A stretch of 64,000 bases of DNA from Micromonospora lutea (GTDB lineage: Bacteria; Actinomycetota; Actinomycetes; Mycobacteriales; Micromonosporaceae). Shown piece after piece: positions 33,783 to 41,701 of the stretch; within the stretch, counting starts at the first letter, position 1; each line of letters starts with the position of its first letter. Location of the stretch: contig NZ_BOPB01000028.1 of the NCBI RefSeq assembly GCF_016863535.1, positions 62,001-126,000 on the forward strand, given 5' to 3'. Below the pieces are notes generated by a model. It ran no database searches. It worked only from the letters and a program-made list of their open reading frames with translations, and was not told the DNA's origin. Made by a program: the position numbers and the translations under genes.

Positions 33783-34338
33783 CCGACCCGCTGAGCGGCA
33801 TCGACAGGTCAGCCGCCAGTTCACCGATCGGGTCCGAAGCGTCCAGTCGTGGGACGCGCCCGCGCCGGTCGCCGGGTGGACCGCCCGCGATGTCGTACGC
33901 CACCTGACCGAATGGTTACCGGCCTTCCTGGCCACCGGCGCCGATATCCGACTGCCAGCCGGGCCATCGACCGACGACGACCCGGCCGCCGCGTGGCAGA
34001 CCCACTGCGACGCGGTGCAGTCCCTGCTCGACGACCCGGCAACGGCCGGCCGCCTCCTGTCGAATCCGCACACCGGCGAACTGCCGCTGGACCGCGCGAT
34101 CGACCAGTTCTACACGGCCGACGTGTTCATGCACACCTGGGACCTCGCCCGGGCCACAGGCCAGGACGACCGCCTCGACCAGGACTTCTGTTCACAACTA
34201 CTGGCCGGGATGGAGCCGATGGAGGAGATCATCCGTTCGTCCGGGCAGTACGGCCCCCGAGTGCCGGTGAAGGAAGACGCCGACCCGCAAACCAGACTGC
34301 TGGGCTTCATCGGTCGCGATCCGGAGTGGACCGCCTGA
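33769..34338 (+). CDS. TIGR03086-family (DinB/mycothiol-type) metal-binding protein
   Basis: 189 residues from ATG 33769. WDAPAPVAGWTARDVVRHLTEWLPAFL holds the WxxxDVxxHL motif, and FMHTWDLARATGQD the second His motif of the DinB-like four-helix fold. Such proteins bind a divalent metal and some act as mycothiol-dependent enzymes. Third gene of the ArsR-SRPBCC-TIGR03086 operon, with overlap to the preceding gene. Confidence 0.85.
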   Translation: MALSSRPAERHRQVSRQFTDRVRSVQSWDAPAPVAGWTARDVVRHLTEWLPAFLATGADIRLPAGPSTDDDPAAAWQTHCDAVQSLLDDPATAGRLLSNPHTGELPLDRAIDQFYTADVFMHTWDLARATGQDDRLDQDFCSQLLAGMEPMEEIIRSSGQYGPRVPVKEDADPQTRLLGFIGRDPEWTA

Positions 34339-34343
34339 CCCGA

Positions 34344-34374
34344 GGAGCCCGGCCGAACGCGCCGACCGGGCTCC
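34344..34374. terminator. 9-bp perfect hairpin between convergent genes
   Basis: GGAGCCCGG (34344-34352) and CCGGGCTCC (34366-34374), 13-nt loop, between the TIGR03086 gene and the reductase gene on the other strand. Confidence 0.6.
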
Positions 34375-34432
34375 AGCGACGGCCGGACGCATCTCGAATG
34401 CCAGGCTCAGCCTCCGGTCCACCAACACCGCG

Positions 34433-35017
34433 CTAGCTTCGGTCCAGCGTCAGGATGCGTACGCCCGAGGGCAGAACCGTGGCGTCGACGTGGGTGAACA
34501 ACGTGGGCTGGAACGGGCCGGCGAACATCGGGATCCCGGACCCGATCACGGACGGGTGCTGCTTGATGATGAGCCGATCGATCTCGGGCAGGAGGCTGTG
34601 GGCCAACGTGCCGCCGCCCACCAGCCAGATGTCCAGGTCGCTGTCGTCCTGCTTGAGCGTGCGGACTCGTTCGAGGGCGTCGGTGCTGACCAGCTCGATG
34701 CTCTTGCCCGGGACCTCCCGCAGAGTGGTGGAGAAGACCAGGTGACGCAGATGCGGGTAGGCGTCGTCCAGCCCAGCGTCCAGGCCGACCTCATAGGACG
34801 CCCGCCCCTCCAGCACGGTGTCGAAGACCTTTCCCGGCCCTTCGATGCCCAGCGGGGCGCGGGCGGGTGCGGGCAACGTCTCCGGAAAGTTCGTCACCAT
34901 GAAGTCGACCAGGTCGGGTGGGACCGGGAAATAGCTTTGGCCGCTGGGGTCGCCGCCATCCGGGCCGGCGACGAAGCCGTCCAGGGTAGTGGCGACGTAG
35001 TAGGTGAGTCGGCGCAT
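34433..35017 (-). CDS. Dihydrofolate-reductase-family protein (RibD C-terminal type)
   Basis: 194 residues from ATG 35017, right after GGAGGACTTC. RRLTYYVATTLDGFVAGPDGG and DIWLVGGGTLAHSLLPEIDRLIIKQHPSVIGSG are the standard motifs of the RibD_C/DHFR-like fold (SLDGFIA and the GGG..A NADPH site). An NADPH-dependent reductase with unknown substrate; this group is widespread in actinobacteria and is distinct from true FolA. Confidence 0.88.
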   Translation of the reverse strand: MRRLTYYVATTLDGFVAGPDGGDPSGQSYFPVPPDLVDFMVTNFPETLPAPARAPLGIEGPGKVFDTVLEGRASYEVGLDAGLDDAYPHLRHLVFSTTLREVPGKSIELVSTDALERVRTLKQDDSDLDIWLVGGGTLAHSLLPEIDRLIIKQHPSVIGSGIPMFAGPFQPTLFTHVDATVLPSGVRILTLDRS

Positions 35018-35121
35018 GAAGTCCTCCGTCACAGGATGCTCGACTGTCGGTCGGCGGCGGTTTCGTGCCGGCCCTGGGTCACTGGGTAGCCCGGCCTCGG
35101 CCGCTCAGGTGTGCCGGAACA

Positions 35122-36114
35122 CTAGCCCCAGCCCAGGGCACCGAGCAGATCGGCCTCCCGGTCGGCGCTGATGCCGGCACGTCGGTTACGGTGCAGTCCG
35201 ACCTCCCGCTCCCAACGGAGAGTGTCCGTCAGCAGGTCCGTACGCGGTCGGTGACGCAGCCCGGCAGCGGAGGCCGCCGCGCCGCTGCGCGCCGACCAAC
35301 CGGACCAGCCCGGCTCGACCAGCCACATCGGCAGCGACTCCGGGCCCATGTACTGCGCCACGCCCTGGGCCACCAGCCAGTCGGCGTCGACGTCGACCAC
35401 CGGACCGGTATGCCTGCCGACGGCGCGGCACAGCTCCACCCATGCGCCGAAGGGCACCACCGGCCCGACCGCGTTGAACGTGCCGATGGTGCCGGCCGCC
35501 GCGCTGTCGAGCAGCCAGGTCGTCAGATCGCGGACGTCGATCACCTGCGTCGGCAGGTCGGGGGTCCGGGGTACCAGCATCGGTCCCTGCTGGTCACGGG
35601 CGGCCCGGGTGACCCAGTAGCCGGAGCGATCGGTGTGGTCGCCGGGGCCGCCGATCAGCCCGGCGCGGGCCACCAGCAACCGGTCTCCCACCTCGGCCGT
35701 GGCGAACTGCTCGCAGGCCACCTTCGCCTCGCCGTACTCCGCGCGGTCGGCCACGTCCCGAACCGTCGCCGGCAGGGTGGCCGCCGTCTCGTCGGCTCCG
35801 GGGGTGTCGTGGCTGGCGTAGGCGCTGACCGACGAGACGTAGATCCAGTGCCGGGCCCGCTCGCCCAGCGCCCGCAGGGCCTGCCGGACGAAGCCCGGCT
35901 GCCAGGACACCTCGATGACGGCGTCCCAGTCACGCTCCCGCAACCCGTCGTACGCCGTCGGGTCGTTGCGGTCCGCAGCGACGAGGACGGCACCGTCCGG
36001 CACCGCCCCGCTCTCCCCACGGGCCAGACAGGTGACGGCATGCCCCCGGTCGACGGCCTGCCGGGCCACCTCCCGCCCCAGCCACGCCGTCCCGCCCAAC
36101 ACCAGTGTCTGCAT
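35122..36114 (-). CDS. NAD-dependent epimerase/dehydratase family protein
   Basis: 330 residues. MQTLVLGGTAWLGREVA is the GxxGxxG dinucleotide site of an extended SDR; WIYVSSVSAYA and the active-site YGEAK (Tyr-x-x-x-Lys) follow. Substrate unknown. It starts at ATG 36114 and runs in the same direction as the DHFR-like gene 105 bp downstream. Confidence 0.87.
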   Translation of the reverse strand: MQTLVLGGTAWLGREVARQAVDRGHAVTCLARGESGAVPDGAVLVAADRNDPTAYDGLRERDWDAVIEVSWQPGFVRQALRALGERARHWIYVSSVSAYASHDTPGADETAATLPATVRDVADRAEYGEAKVACEQFATAEVGDRLLVARAGLIGGPGDHTDRSGYWVTRAARDQQGPMLVPRTPDLPTQVIDVRDLTTWLLDSAAAGTIGTFNAVGPVVPFGAWVELCRAVGRHTGPVVDVDADWLVAQGVAQYMGPESLPMWLVEPGWSGWSARSGAAASAAGLRHRPRTDLLTDTLRWEREVGLHRNRRAGISADREADLLGALGWG

Positions 36115-36214
36115 GGTGCCCAGCCAAGCAGCGGTGGCGCGGCGCGGCCAAGGATCTCTGCCGTCGGCAGAACGTGGGGCCGGCGGGGCGACCCGGCTGC
36201 TCTACCCTCGTCTG

Positions 36215-36425
36215 GTGACCTCCATGATGGAGCGGCCGACGAGCACCGTGACCCTGTCCGCTGGCCCGGTGGAGTATCGGCTGGACCAGCGCGGGGGACT
36301 CGATCGTCGTGCTGTTTCACGGCGGTCACATGCGCGCCGGTCTGACCATGGACGAGCGGGTCTACGCCGAGGCGGACATCTCAGTGCTGGCACCGTCGCG
36401 TCCGGGGTACGGCCTGCGGTCCTGA
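36215..36425 (+). pseudogene. Decayed alpha/beta-hydrolase fragment
   Basis: Reading from GTG 36215 gives a typical hydrolase N-terminus ending VEYRLDQRG. At the G-run 36293-36297 one base too many shifts the frame: skipping it gives DSIVVLFHGGHMRAGL, the HGG oxyanion turn, then DERVYAEADISVLAPSRPGYG, which stops at TGA 36423-36425. The nucleophile elbow and the rest of the fold are missing. It is thus both frame-shifted and cut off after about 70 codons. It sits in the 399-bp gap between the epimerase and the membrane-protein gene. Confidence 0.75.
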
Positions 36426-36513
36426 GCGTGGTGCCGACCTGGAGTTCGTCTGGCCGGCACCGCGCCCGCGTCATGGTCCGGGGTGACGGCCGCAGACGTG
36501 GTGGGAAGACGTG

Positions 36514-36918
36514 ATGTCGAAGGTCGTCGTTCGGGCCGCCGCCGTCGCTGGCGCGGCAGCAACCCTCGTCGCGGCCATCGGCCTGCCCTGGGCGTGGTAC
36601 GGAGACATGGCCGTACACCTGACCGAATTCCCGGGGTGGGCCTGGTATGTCAGCGCGGCCGTGCTGCTCAACGTGTTCACCGGGTGGGCGATCCTCGCGC
36701 CGGGCCGTCGAGGATGGCTGCCGCTGGTGGCCGGTGGGCTCGGTGCCGTCACGATCGTGGCCGCTGTCGTCGTCATGGCCAACTACGCCGACGTGTTCCT
36801 CGGCCCGGTCGTCCCTGCGGTCCGCCCGGTGCTCGGCCCCGGCGGACCGGTCGCGGTGTTGGCAGTGCTCGCCAGCCTGACCGCCGTGGTCGGTGCGCGG
36901 TTCAGTCGTTCCAGGTGA
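36514..36918 (+). CDS. Small integral membrane protein
   Basis: 134 residues from ATG 36514 (GTG 36511 is also possible). Four hydrophobic segments are visible: AAAVAGAAATLVAAIGLPWAW, WAWYVSAAVLLNVFTGWAIL, LPLVAGGLGAVTIVAAVVVM and GPGGPVAVLAVLASLTAVVG. No recognised domain. Its last 17 bp overlap the 3' end of the convergent winged-helix gene. Confidence 0.65.
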   Translation: MSKVVVRAAAVAGAAATLVAAIGLPWAWYGDMAVHLTEFPGWAWYVSAAVLLNVFTGWAILAPGRRGWLPLVAGGLGAVTIVAAVVVMANYADVFLGPVVPAVRPVLGPGGPVAVLAVLASLTAVVGARFSRSR

Positions 36919-38026
36919 CCCGGGGCGGCAGGGCGAGGAAGTCGGCGTACCGGTGCAGTGCCTGCTCGACCTGCTCGCGGTGGGCCGGGTCGAGGTCGAC
37001 CAGCGGGTGCACGGTCAGGGTGACGCGGGTCTTGGCCAGGCTGCGTTTCCAGGTGCCGGCCACCCGGCCGCCGACGACGACGGTGGCCTGGAAGACACCG
37101 TTGCTGCCCGGGATGATGGCCTGCTTGTGCTCCGGGTCGAGCATCAGCGCGCGGTCCTTGTAGCCGAGCAGGTACTCGTCGAAGCCGGGCAGGGTCAGCA
37201 CGTCGTCCACCTCGGCGCGCGGCGCGTCCAACAGCGGCGTGTGCAGCACCGCCTCGGCACCGTCGACCAGGACGCTGGTCAGGTCGGCACCGGCGGCGGC
37301 GATGCCGCGTTTGGCGTCGGCGGCGGTCAGACCCGTCCAGCCGGCGAAGTCCTGCCGGGTGGTGGGACCGTGGCTGCGGAAGTAGCGCAGTGCCAGGGTG
37401 GCCAACGCCTCGTCGCGGTCGAGTTGTCGCTGCTCGGGTGCCCACTCGTCGAGCAGCGCGAAGGTCTGCTCGGTGCCGATGTTGGGGGCGATGCAGGTGA
37501 CACCGCGCTGCGCCGCGTACCACAGCAGGTGGTAGCCGCGTTGGCCGGCGCCGTCGATGCCGGCCGCGACCAGCGCCGCCACGCACTCGGCGCGGGTCAG
37601 CCGGCCGCCGCCGGCGAGGGTCTCACCCAGCACCTCGGCCGCGCGGTCCGCCTCCGCCTCGGACAGGCCGAGGAACTCACGCCGCTTCGCCGCCCCGGCG
37701 AGCGCGCGTACGCCGGTCAGCTCCAGCAGCCAGCGGGCGTCGCGGGCCGGGACCAGGTGGATCGTGCCGCGCATCGGCCAGGTCCGCAGGGCTTCCCGAC
37801 GCTCCAACGCGGCGTGCACGTCGGCGTGGGTGGACCCGGGCAGTCGAATGCCCAGCGACCACATGCCGCTGGCCAGGTCCTGTGCCTGCATGGCGCCGAA
37901 CCAGTCCACCACGTCGGCCACGCTGGCCGGCGGGGCGGCGGTGGGGTGGGGGCGCAGCAGCAGACTCGTCATCCGTAGCGCGAGCGCCTCGGCGCCGGTC
38001 AGCGCGGTCGTGCCGGTGGATGCCAC
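36902..38026 (-). CDS. Winged-helix DNA-binding (HTH_42) protein
   Basis: 374 residues from GTG 38026. WFGAMQAQDLASGMWSLGIRLPGSTHADVHAAL..LRTWPMRGTIHLVPARDARWLL near the start and LGYKDRALMLDPEHKQAIIPGSNGVFQATVVVGGRVAGTW near the end are hallmarks of the HTH_42 (YcaQ/AlkZ-related) family. Members of this superfamily include DNA glycosylases that unhook crosslinks; the actinobacterial group is largely uncharacterised. The catalytic QxQ/QxD of AlkZ corresponds to MQAQD here. Extra upstream codons (to 38101) look non-native. Confidence 0.83.
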   Translation of the reverse strand: MASTGTTALTGAEALALRMTSLLLRPHPTAAPPASVADVVDWFGAMQAQDLASGMWSLGIRLPGSTHADVHAALERREALRTWPMRGTIHLVPARDARWLLELTGVRALAGAAKRREFLGLSEAEADRAAEVLGETLAGGGRLTRAECVAALVAAGIDGAGQRGYHLLWYAAQRGVTCIAPNIGTEQTFALLDEWAPEQRQLDRDEALATLALRYFRSHGPTTRQDFAGWTGLTAADAKRGIAAAGADLTSVLVDGAEAVLHTPLLDAPRAEVDDVLTLPGFDEYLLGYKDRALMLDPEHKQAIIPGSNGVFQATVVVGGRVAGTWKRSLAKTRVTLTVHPLVDLDPAHREQVEQALHRYADFLALPPRVTWND

Positions 38027-38307
38027 GATGTCGGCCGCCTTCCGTCGATGGTCGACGGCAGCATAGGTGCGGGCACCGACAACACGACCGGGGCTCGCCA
38101 CCGTGGGTGCCCCCTGATCGCGCTACGCCAGCGGCATTGGTGGCGGAGCGCGATCCCCCGTTCAGGTCGGCCGGTGCGGGGCGGCGACGAAATCGCCGGC
38201 ACCAGTGTCACCAGGATGACGTTTTCCTACCTGGTCGTGAACGATGAACCTCGCAACTTGCGGATATCTTGAGCATGTCCGGCGTCAGGCCGAGGGTGTC
38301 CCCGCGC

Positions 38308-38895
38308 TCAGCCCCGGCGGGGCGGCGGCACCCGAACGGCGGCCATTCCCGCTGCGGTCGCAGCCGCGATGCCCAGGTCCGCGTCCTCGAAGACCAAACA
38401 GGCCTCGGGCGGTACGCCGAGCAGTTCAGCGGCCCGCAGGAACGGCTCGGGGTCGGGCTTGGGGCGGGAGTAGTCGCCCGCGCAGACCAGCACGTCGAAA
38501 CGGTCGAGGATGTTCAACGCGGCCAGCGAGGCGGTGACGGCGTCCCGGGTGCTGCCGGAAACCACGGCGAACGGGATGCGTCCGTACGCGTCGTCGATGT
38601 GCCGCAACACCCCGGGGATGCCGGTCGCGGTGGGCAGCAGCTGCTGGAAGCGTGACTCCCGGTGGGCGACGACGGCTTCCACCGGCATGTTCAGGCCGTG
38701 CTGTTCGTTGAGGGCGACGACGATGTCCGCGGTCGGCCGTCCGGCCCAAGCGTAGAAGAGATCCTCGGGGAAGGCACAGCCCCACCGGTCGAGGGTGTCC
38801 CGCCACGCGGTGTAGTGCTGGGGCATCGAGTCGACGATGGTGCCGTCGCAGTCGAACAGGTACGCCTTGAATTCGCCGGTCGGCAGGGGCAGCAT
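38308..38895 (-). CDS. HAD-superfamily phosphatase (beta-phosphoglucomutase-like)
   Basis: 195 residues. Complete HAD motifs: FDCDGTIVDSM (motif I), VVSGSTRDAV (motif II), KPDPEPFLRAAELLG (motif III Lys) and VFEDADLGIAAATAAGM (motif IV). The cap domain lies between motifs I and II (WAGRPTADIVVALNEQHGL). Likely a sugar-phosphate phosphatase or phosphoglucomutase. ATG 38895 chosen; GTG 38898 precedes it. Confidence 0.88.
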   Translation of the reverse strand: MLPLPTGEFKAYLFDCDGTIVDSMPQHYTAWRDTLDRWGCAFPEDLFYAWAGRPTADIVVALNEQHGLNMPVEAVVAHRESRFQQLLPTATGIPGVLRHIDDAYGRIPFAVVSGSTRDAVTASLAALNILDRFDVLVCAGDYSRPKPDPEPFLRAAELLGVPPEACLVFEDADLGIAAATAAGMAAVRVPPPRRG

Positions 38896-39052
38896 CACCG
38901 GCCCAGGCTATCCGGCGGCGTACGACGGTCGGCTCGCCGGCTCAGAGCCGCCGGTAGCCGTCGGCGCCGGCCAGATCCCCCACGAACTGGCCGAGAGCCC
39001 GCCCGACGCCGTGCCCGCCCGCCCGCCGCCGACGCGACCATGACACTGGTGG

Positions 39053-40777
39053 TCACCCGCAGCAGCCTCCGTCGGTCGAAACGGTGACCAGGCCGGGCTC
39101 GGCGCGGGAGAGGGCGGCGTCTGCCGTGTTCTGGGCGGTGGTGTCGAACTGGTCGCCGGCCAGGGCAGCGAGGTGCAGCGCGATATCGGGGTCGATGCCG
39201 AGTTCGTTGGCGGCGGCGCGGGTGGCGGCGGCGACGGTGCCGGCGGCAGGTAGGTGGCGCAGGGCTGCGGAGATGAGTCGGCCGGGGATGTCCGGGGCGA
39301 GGCCGTAGCGGGCGGCGGCGTCGTCGAGCATCGTCTTGTAGCCCTGAGTGGCGGAGCAGACGCCGGTTTCGGGCAGATCGAGTTGGACGTCGCGGGCAGC
39401 GGCCCAGTCCCCGGCGAGAGCCGCAGCGATGGAGCGGACCTGCTCGTAGCCGGTGGCCATGAGGAAGGTCGGTGCCCGGCCGTAGGACTTCATGCCGACG
39501 GCGAAGTAGCCGGGCTCAGGCTGGGTAAGCTCGTCGACGCCGTGCGGACGGACGGTGCCGCAGGAATGCTCGTTCGGGTCGATCAGCGGCGCCAGGGTCC
39601 GGGTGCAGCCCAACGCGGGGTCGAGATCCAGGCGCAGCTCGGCGGCGAGGGTGTGGTCGGGACGGAATCCGGTGGCGGCGACGATCCGGTCGGCGGTCAG
39701 GGTACGCCCGTCGGAGGCGGTCAGCTCGGCGTGCCCGTCGACGGCGGTGACAGCGTGCACGGCGAAGCCGGTGACCAACCGGACGCGGCCGGAGTCGACG
39801 AGCAGCTTGATCCCGCTGCCCAACGCACCTCGTCCGGGCAGCGCGTCGGCGTCCCCACCGCCGATCGCCCGGTCGATGGAGCCGCCCCGGGTGGCCCAGG
39901 TGATGGTGGTGCCCGGCTCCTGCTCGGCGAGTTCGGCGAGCGCGAGCAGCGTGTTCGCGGCGGAGTGTCCCGCCCCGACGACGACGGTGTGCCGGCCGGC
40001 GAACCGGCCACGGTCGGCGCCGAGCACGTCGGGCAGTGCGCCGGCGGTCAACCGTACGGTCTGCGGGTCGGTCTCGCCGTGCGCGGGCAGCCCGTTGGCA
40101 CCGAGCATGCTCGGGGTGCGCCAGGTGCCGGAGGCGTCGATGACGGCCGAGGCGAGCACGTCCTGGCCGGTGGCGAGCCGCACGACGAAGGGCACGCTCG
40201 CACGGCCGGCGGTCCTGACTCGGTCCACGCCGACGCGACCGATCGCGACGACCGACGCGTCGTAGCGGACGTGCGGAGCGATCTGCGGCAGCTTGGCCAA
40301 GGGGCGCAGGTACGCCTCGACCAGGTCCGCGCCGGTGGGCAGCACCTCCGGGTCGGGGGCGGCCCAGTCGGCCGCCGCCAGCAGGCGGCGTGCGGCGTGG
40401 TCCACGTTGTACCGCCACGGCGAGAACAGCCGCACGTGCCCCCACTCGGTCACCGCCGCACCCGCCGACGGCCCGGCTTCCAGCACGGTGAACGGCAGCC
40501 CCCGCTCGTGCAGGTGTGCCGCCGCGGCGAGTCCCACCGGCCCGGCGCCGATGACCACAACCGGGTGCGGCCCGTCGACCCGCCCCGCGTAGCCGGCCGC
40601 CTCGACCGTCGGCACGGCCACCGTGTCGTCATTGACGGCTGATGTGTCGGCGGTGCCGCAGCAGCTCGCGCCAGCGGCGACCACCTCGGTCCTCGCGCCC
40701 GGATCGCAGCACGCCCTGGCCTGCTCGGCGGCCTGCGAGGTGCCGCAGCACGGTCCGTCGGTCCCGTTCTCACTCAT
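39053..40777 (-). CDS. FAD-dependent oxidoreductase of the arsenic cluster, with Cys pairs at both ends
   Basis: 574 residues from ATG 40777. PVVVIGAGPVGLAAAAHLHERGLPFTVLEAG (about 72-102) is the FAD dinucleotide fold; FAGRHTVVVGAGHSAANTL is a second NADPH-type GxGxxA fold; IVAATGFRPDH is the ATG motif. This is the flavin-monooxygenase-like layout of ArsO/ArsH-neighbour oxidoreductases. Unusual: CysCys pairs at 10-11, 23-24, 39-40 and a C-terminal GGCCG (572-573), which look like soft-metal or As(III) ligands. It is divergent from arsR and shares its promoter region. Function (thiol-assisted arsenite handling or oxidation) is inference. Confidence 0.82.
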   Translation of the reverse strand: MSENGTDGPCCGTSQAAEQARACCDPGARTEVVAAGASCCGTADTSAVNDDTVAVPTVEAAGYAGRVDGPHPVVVIGAGPVGLAAAAHLHERGLPFTVLEAGPSAGAAVTEWGHVRLFSPWRYNVDHAARRLLAAADWAAPDPEVLPTGADLVEAYLRPLAKLPQIAPHVRYDASVVAIGRVGVDRVRTAGRASVPFVVRLATGQDVLASAVIDASGTWRTPSMLGANGLPAHGETDPQTVRLTAGALPDVLGADRGRFAGRHTVVVGAGHSAANTLLALAELAEQEPGTTITWATRGGSIDRAIGGGDADALPGRGALGSGIKLLVDSGRVRLVTGFAVHAVTAVDGHAELTASDGRTLTADRIVAATGFRPDHTLAAELRLDLDPALGCTRTLAPLIDPNEHSCGTVRPHGVDELTQPEPGYFAVGMKSYGRAPTFLMATGYEQVRSIAAALAGDWAAARDVQLDLPETGVCSATQGYKTMLDDAAARYGLAPDIPGRLISAALRHLPAAGTVAAATRAAANELGIDPDIALHLAALAGDQFDTTAQNTADAALSRAEPGLVTVSTDGGCCG

Positions 40778-40886
40778 CGGACAACACTCCCTGTTGCTTC
40801 CTGACGTGGGTGACCATGTGCCACCGGGCACAGCGCCCGGCGCAGCCACCCGGGTCGGCCAGCGGCCCGGCCGCCTCGCGCCGGGT

Positions 40887-40974
40887 GACATCACCACCGA
40901 CTGATGGATGTCTCGATTCTCGTCGAACCGGACGTCCTCACCTTGCATTACAGCTAGACGGCTGTCAAGCTAGC
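40887..40974. promoter_or_regulatory. Divergent ars operator region
   Basis: Two inverted repeats lie between the flavoprotein and arsR genes: GACATC-N14-GATGTC (40887-40912) and GCTAG-N12-CTAGC (40953-40974), the latter ending 3 bp before the arsR ATG. TTGCAT at 40944 could be a -35. The arsR ATG has no ribosome-binding site, so its transcript is probably leaderless. Binding by the ArsR protein is expected but not shown. Confidence 0.55.
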
Positions 40975-40977
40975 CTT

Positions 40978-41700
40978 ATGTCGGTTCCACCCGTGCTGGA
41001 CAACACGGCAGTGCAGGGCTGCTGCCCTCCCCTGTCGGTACAGGCTCTCGCGCCACAGGTCGCGGGCGAGATAGCGCCACTGTTCAAGGCGTTGGGCGAC
41101 CCGATCAGACTGCGCCTGCTGTCACTGATCGCCTCGACCACGGAGATCTGCGTCTGCGACCTGACCGACGCCTTCGAGGTCACCGGGGCGACCATCTCGC
41201 ATCACCTGCGAGTGTTGCGCGAAACCGGCATGGTCGACTGCGAGCGTCGCGGCACCTGGGCCTACTACCGGGTGCGCCCGGAGGCGCTGAATCTGCTGGG
41301 CAACCTGCTGACCAGCAGCGCCGACCCGGGGCCGGGCACGCCAACCGCAGCGGACCCGCCAGCGGCAGGCGCCTCCGTCGCATCACATCAGGAAATGCTG
41401 ATATCACCCAATCCTGATGTGATGCGGTTGGTGGCGGATCCGCTGCGAGCACAGATCGTGCGGATCCTTGCCGCCGGCCCGGCGACGACGTCGCATCTGG
41501 TCGCGGACACCGCAGCGAAGCAGCCCAACGTGTCCGGGCACCTCAAGGTGCTCCGCGAAGCTGGCGTCGTGGTCGCCGAGCCACGTGGGCGCTTCACCTT
41601 CTACCGGCTCATCCCCGAGGCACTGCAGGGAGCGGCGCTACACCTGGCCGACCTCGCCGCGCAGGCCCGCGCCAACTCCGAGAACTTCCGGACCTGCTGA
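40978..41700 (+). CDS. arsR: Double-domain ArsR-family arsenical-resistance regulator
   Basis: 240 residues. First winged helix (about 33-105) has LFKALGDPIRLRLLSLIASTTEICVCDLTDAFEVTGATISHHLRVLRETGM. Cys15-Cys16 (GCCPPL) plus Cys58/Cys60 match the As(III) site of the Corynebacterium-type ArsR (two N-terminal Cys plus one in the HTH). After a Pro/Ala linker a second winged helix starts at MLISPNPDVMRLVADPLRAQIVRILA and contains PNVSGHLKVLREAGVVVAEPRGRFTFYRL, with no Cys of its own except the last residue. It looks like two arsR genes fused head to tail. Controls the acr3-arsC genes directly downstream. Confidence 0.88.
   Translation: MSVPPVLDNTAVQGCCPPLSVQALAPQVAGEIAPLFKALGDPIRLRLLSLIASTTEICVCDLTDAFEVTGATISHHLRVLRETGMVDCERRGTWAYYRVRPEALNLLGNLLTSSADPGPGTPTAADPPAAGASVASHQEMLISPNPDVMRLVADPLRAQIVRILAAGPATTSHLVADTAAKQPNVSGHLKVLREAGVVVAEPRGRFTFYRLIPEALQGAALHLADLAAQARANSENFRTC
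41379..41426. repeat. 15-bp perfect inverted repeat inside arsR at the domain junction
   Basis: CGCATCACATCAGGA (41379-41393) and TCCTGATGTGATGCG (41412-41426) are exact complements around an 18-nt loop that contains an in-frame ATG at 41395, the start of the second ArsR-like module. The pattern ATCAC...GTGAT resembles ArsR/SmtB-type operators. It may be a left-over operator of a formerly separate arsR gene, or an mRNA hairpin. Confidence 0.85.
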
Positions 41701-41701
41701 C

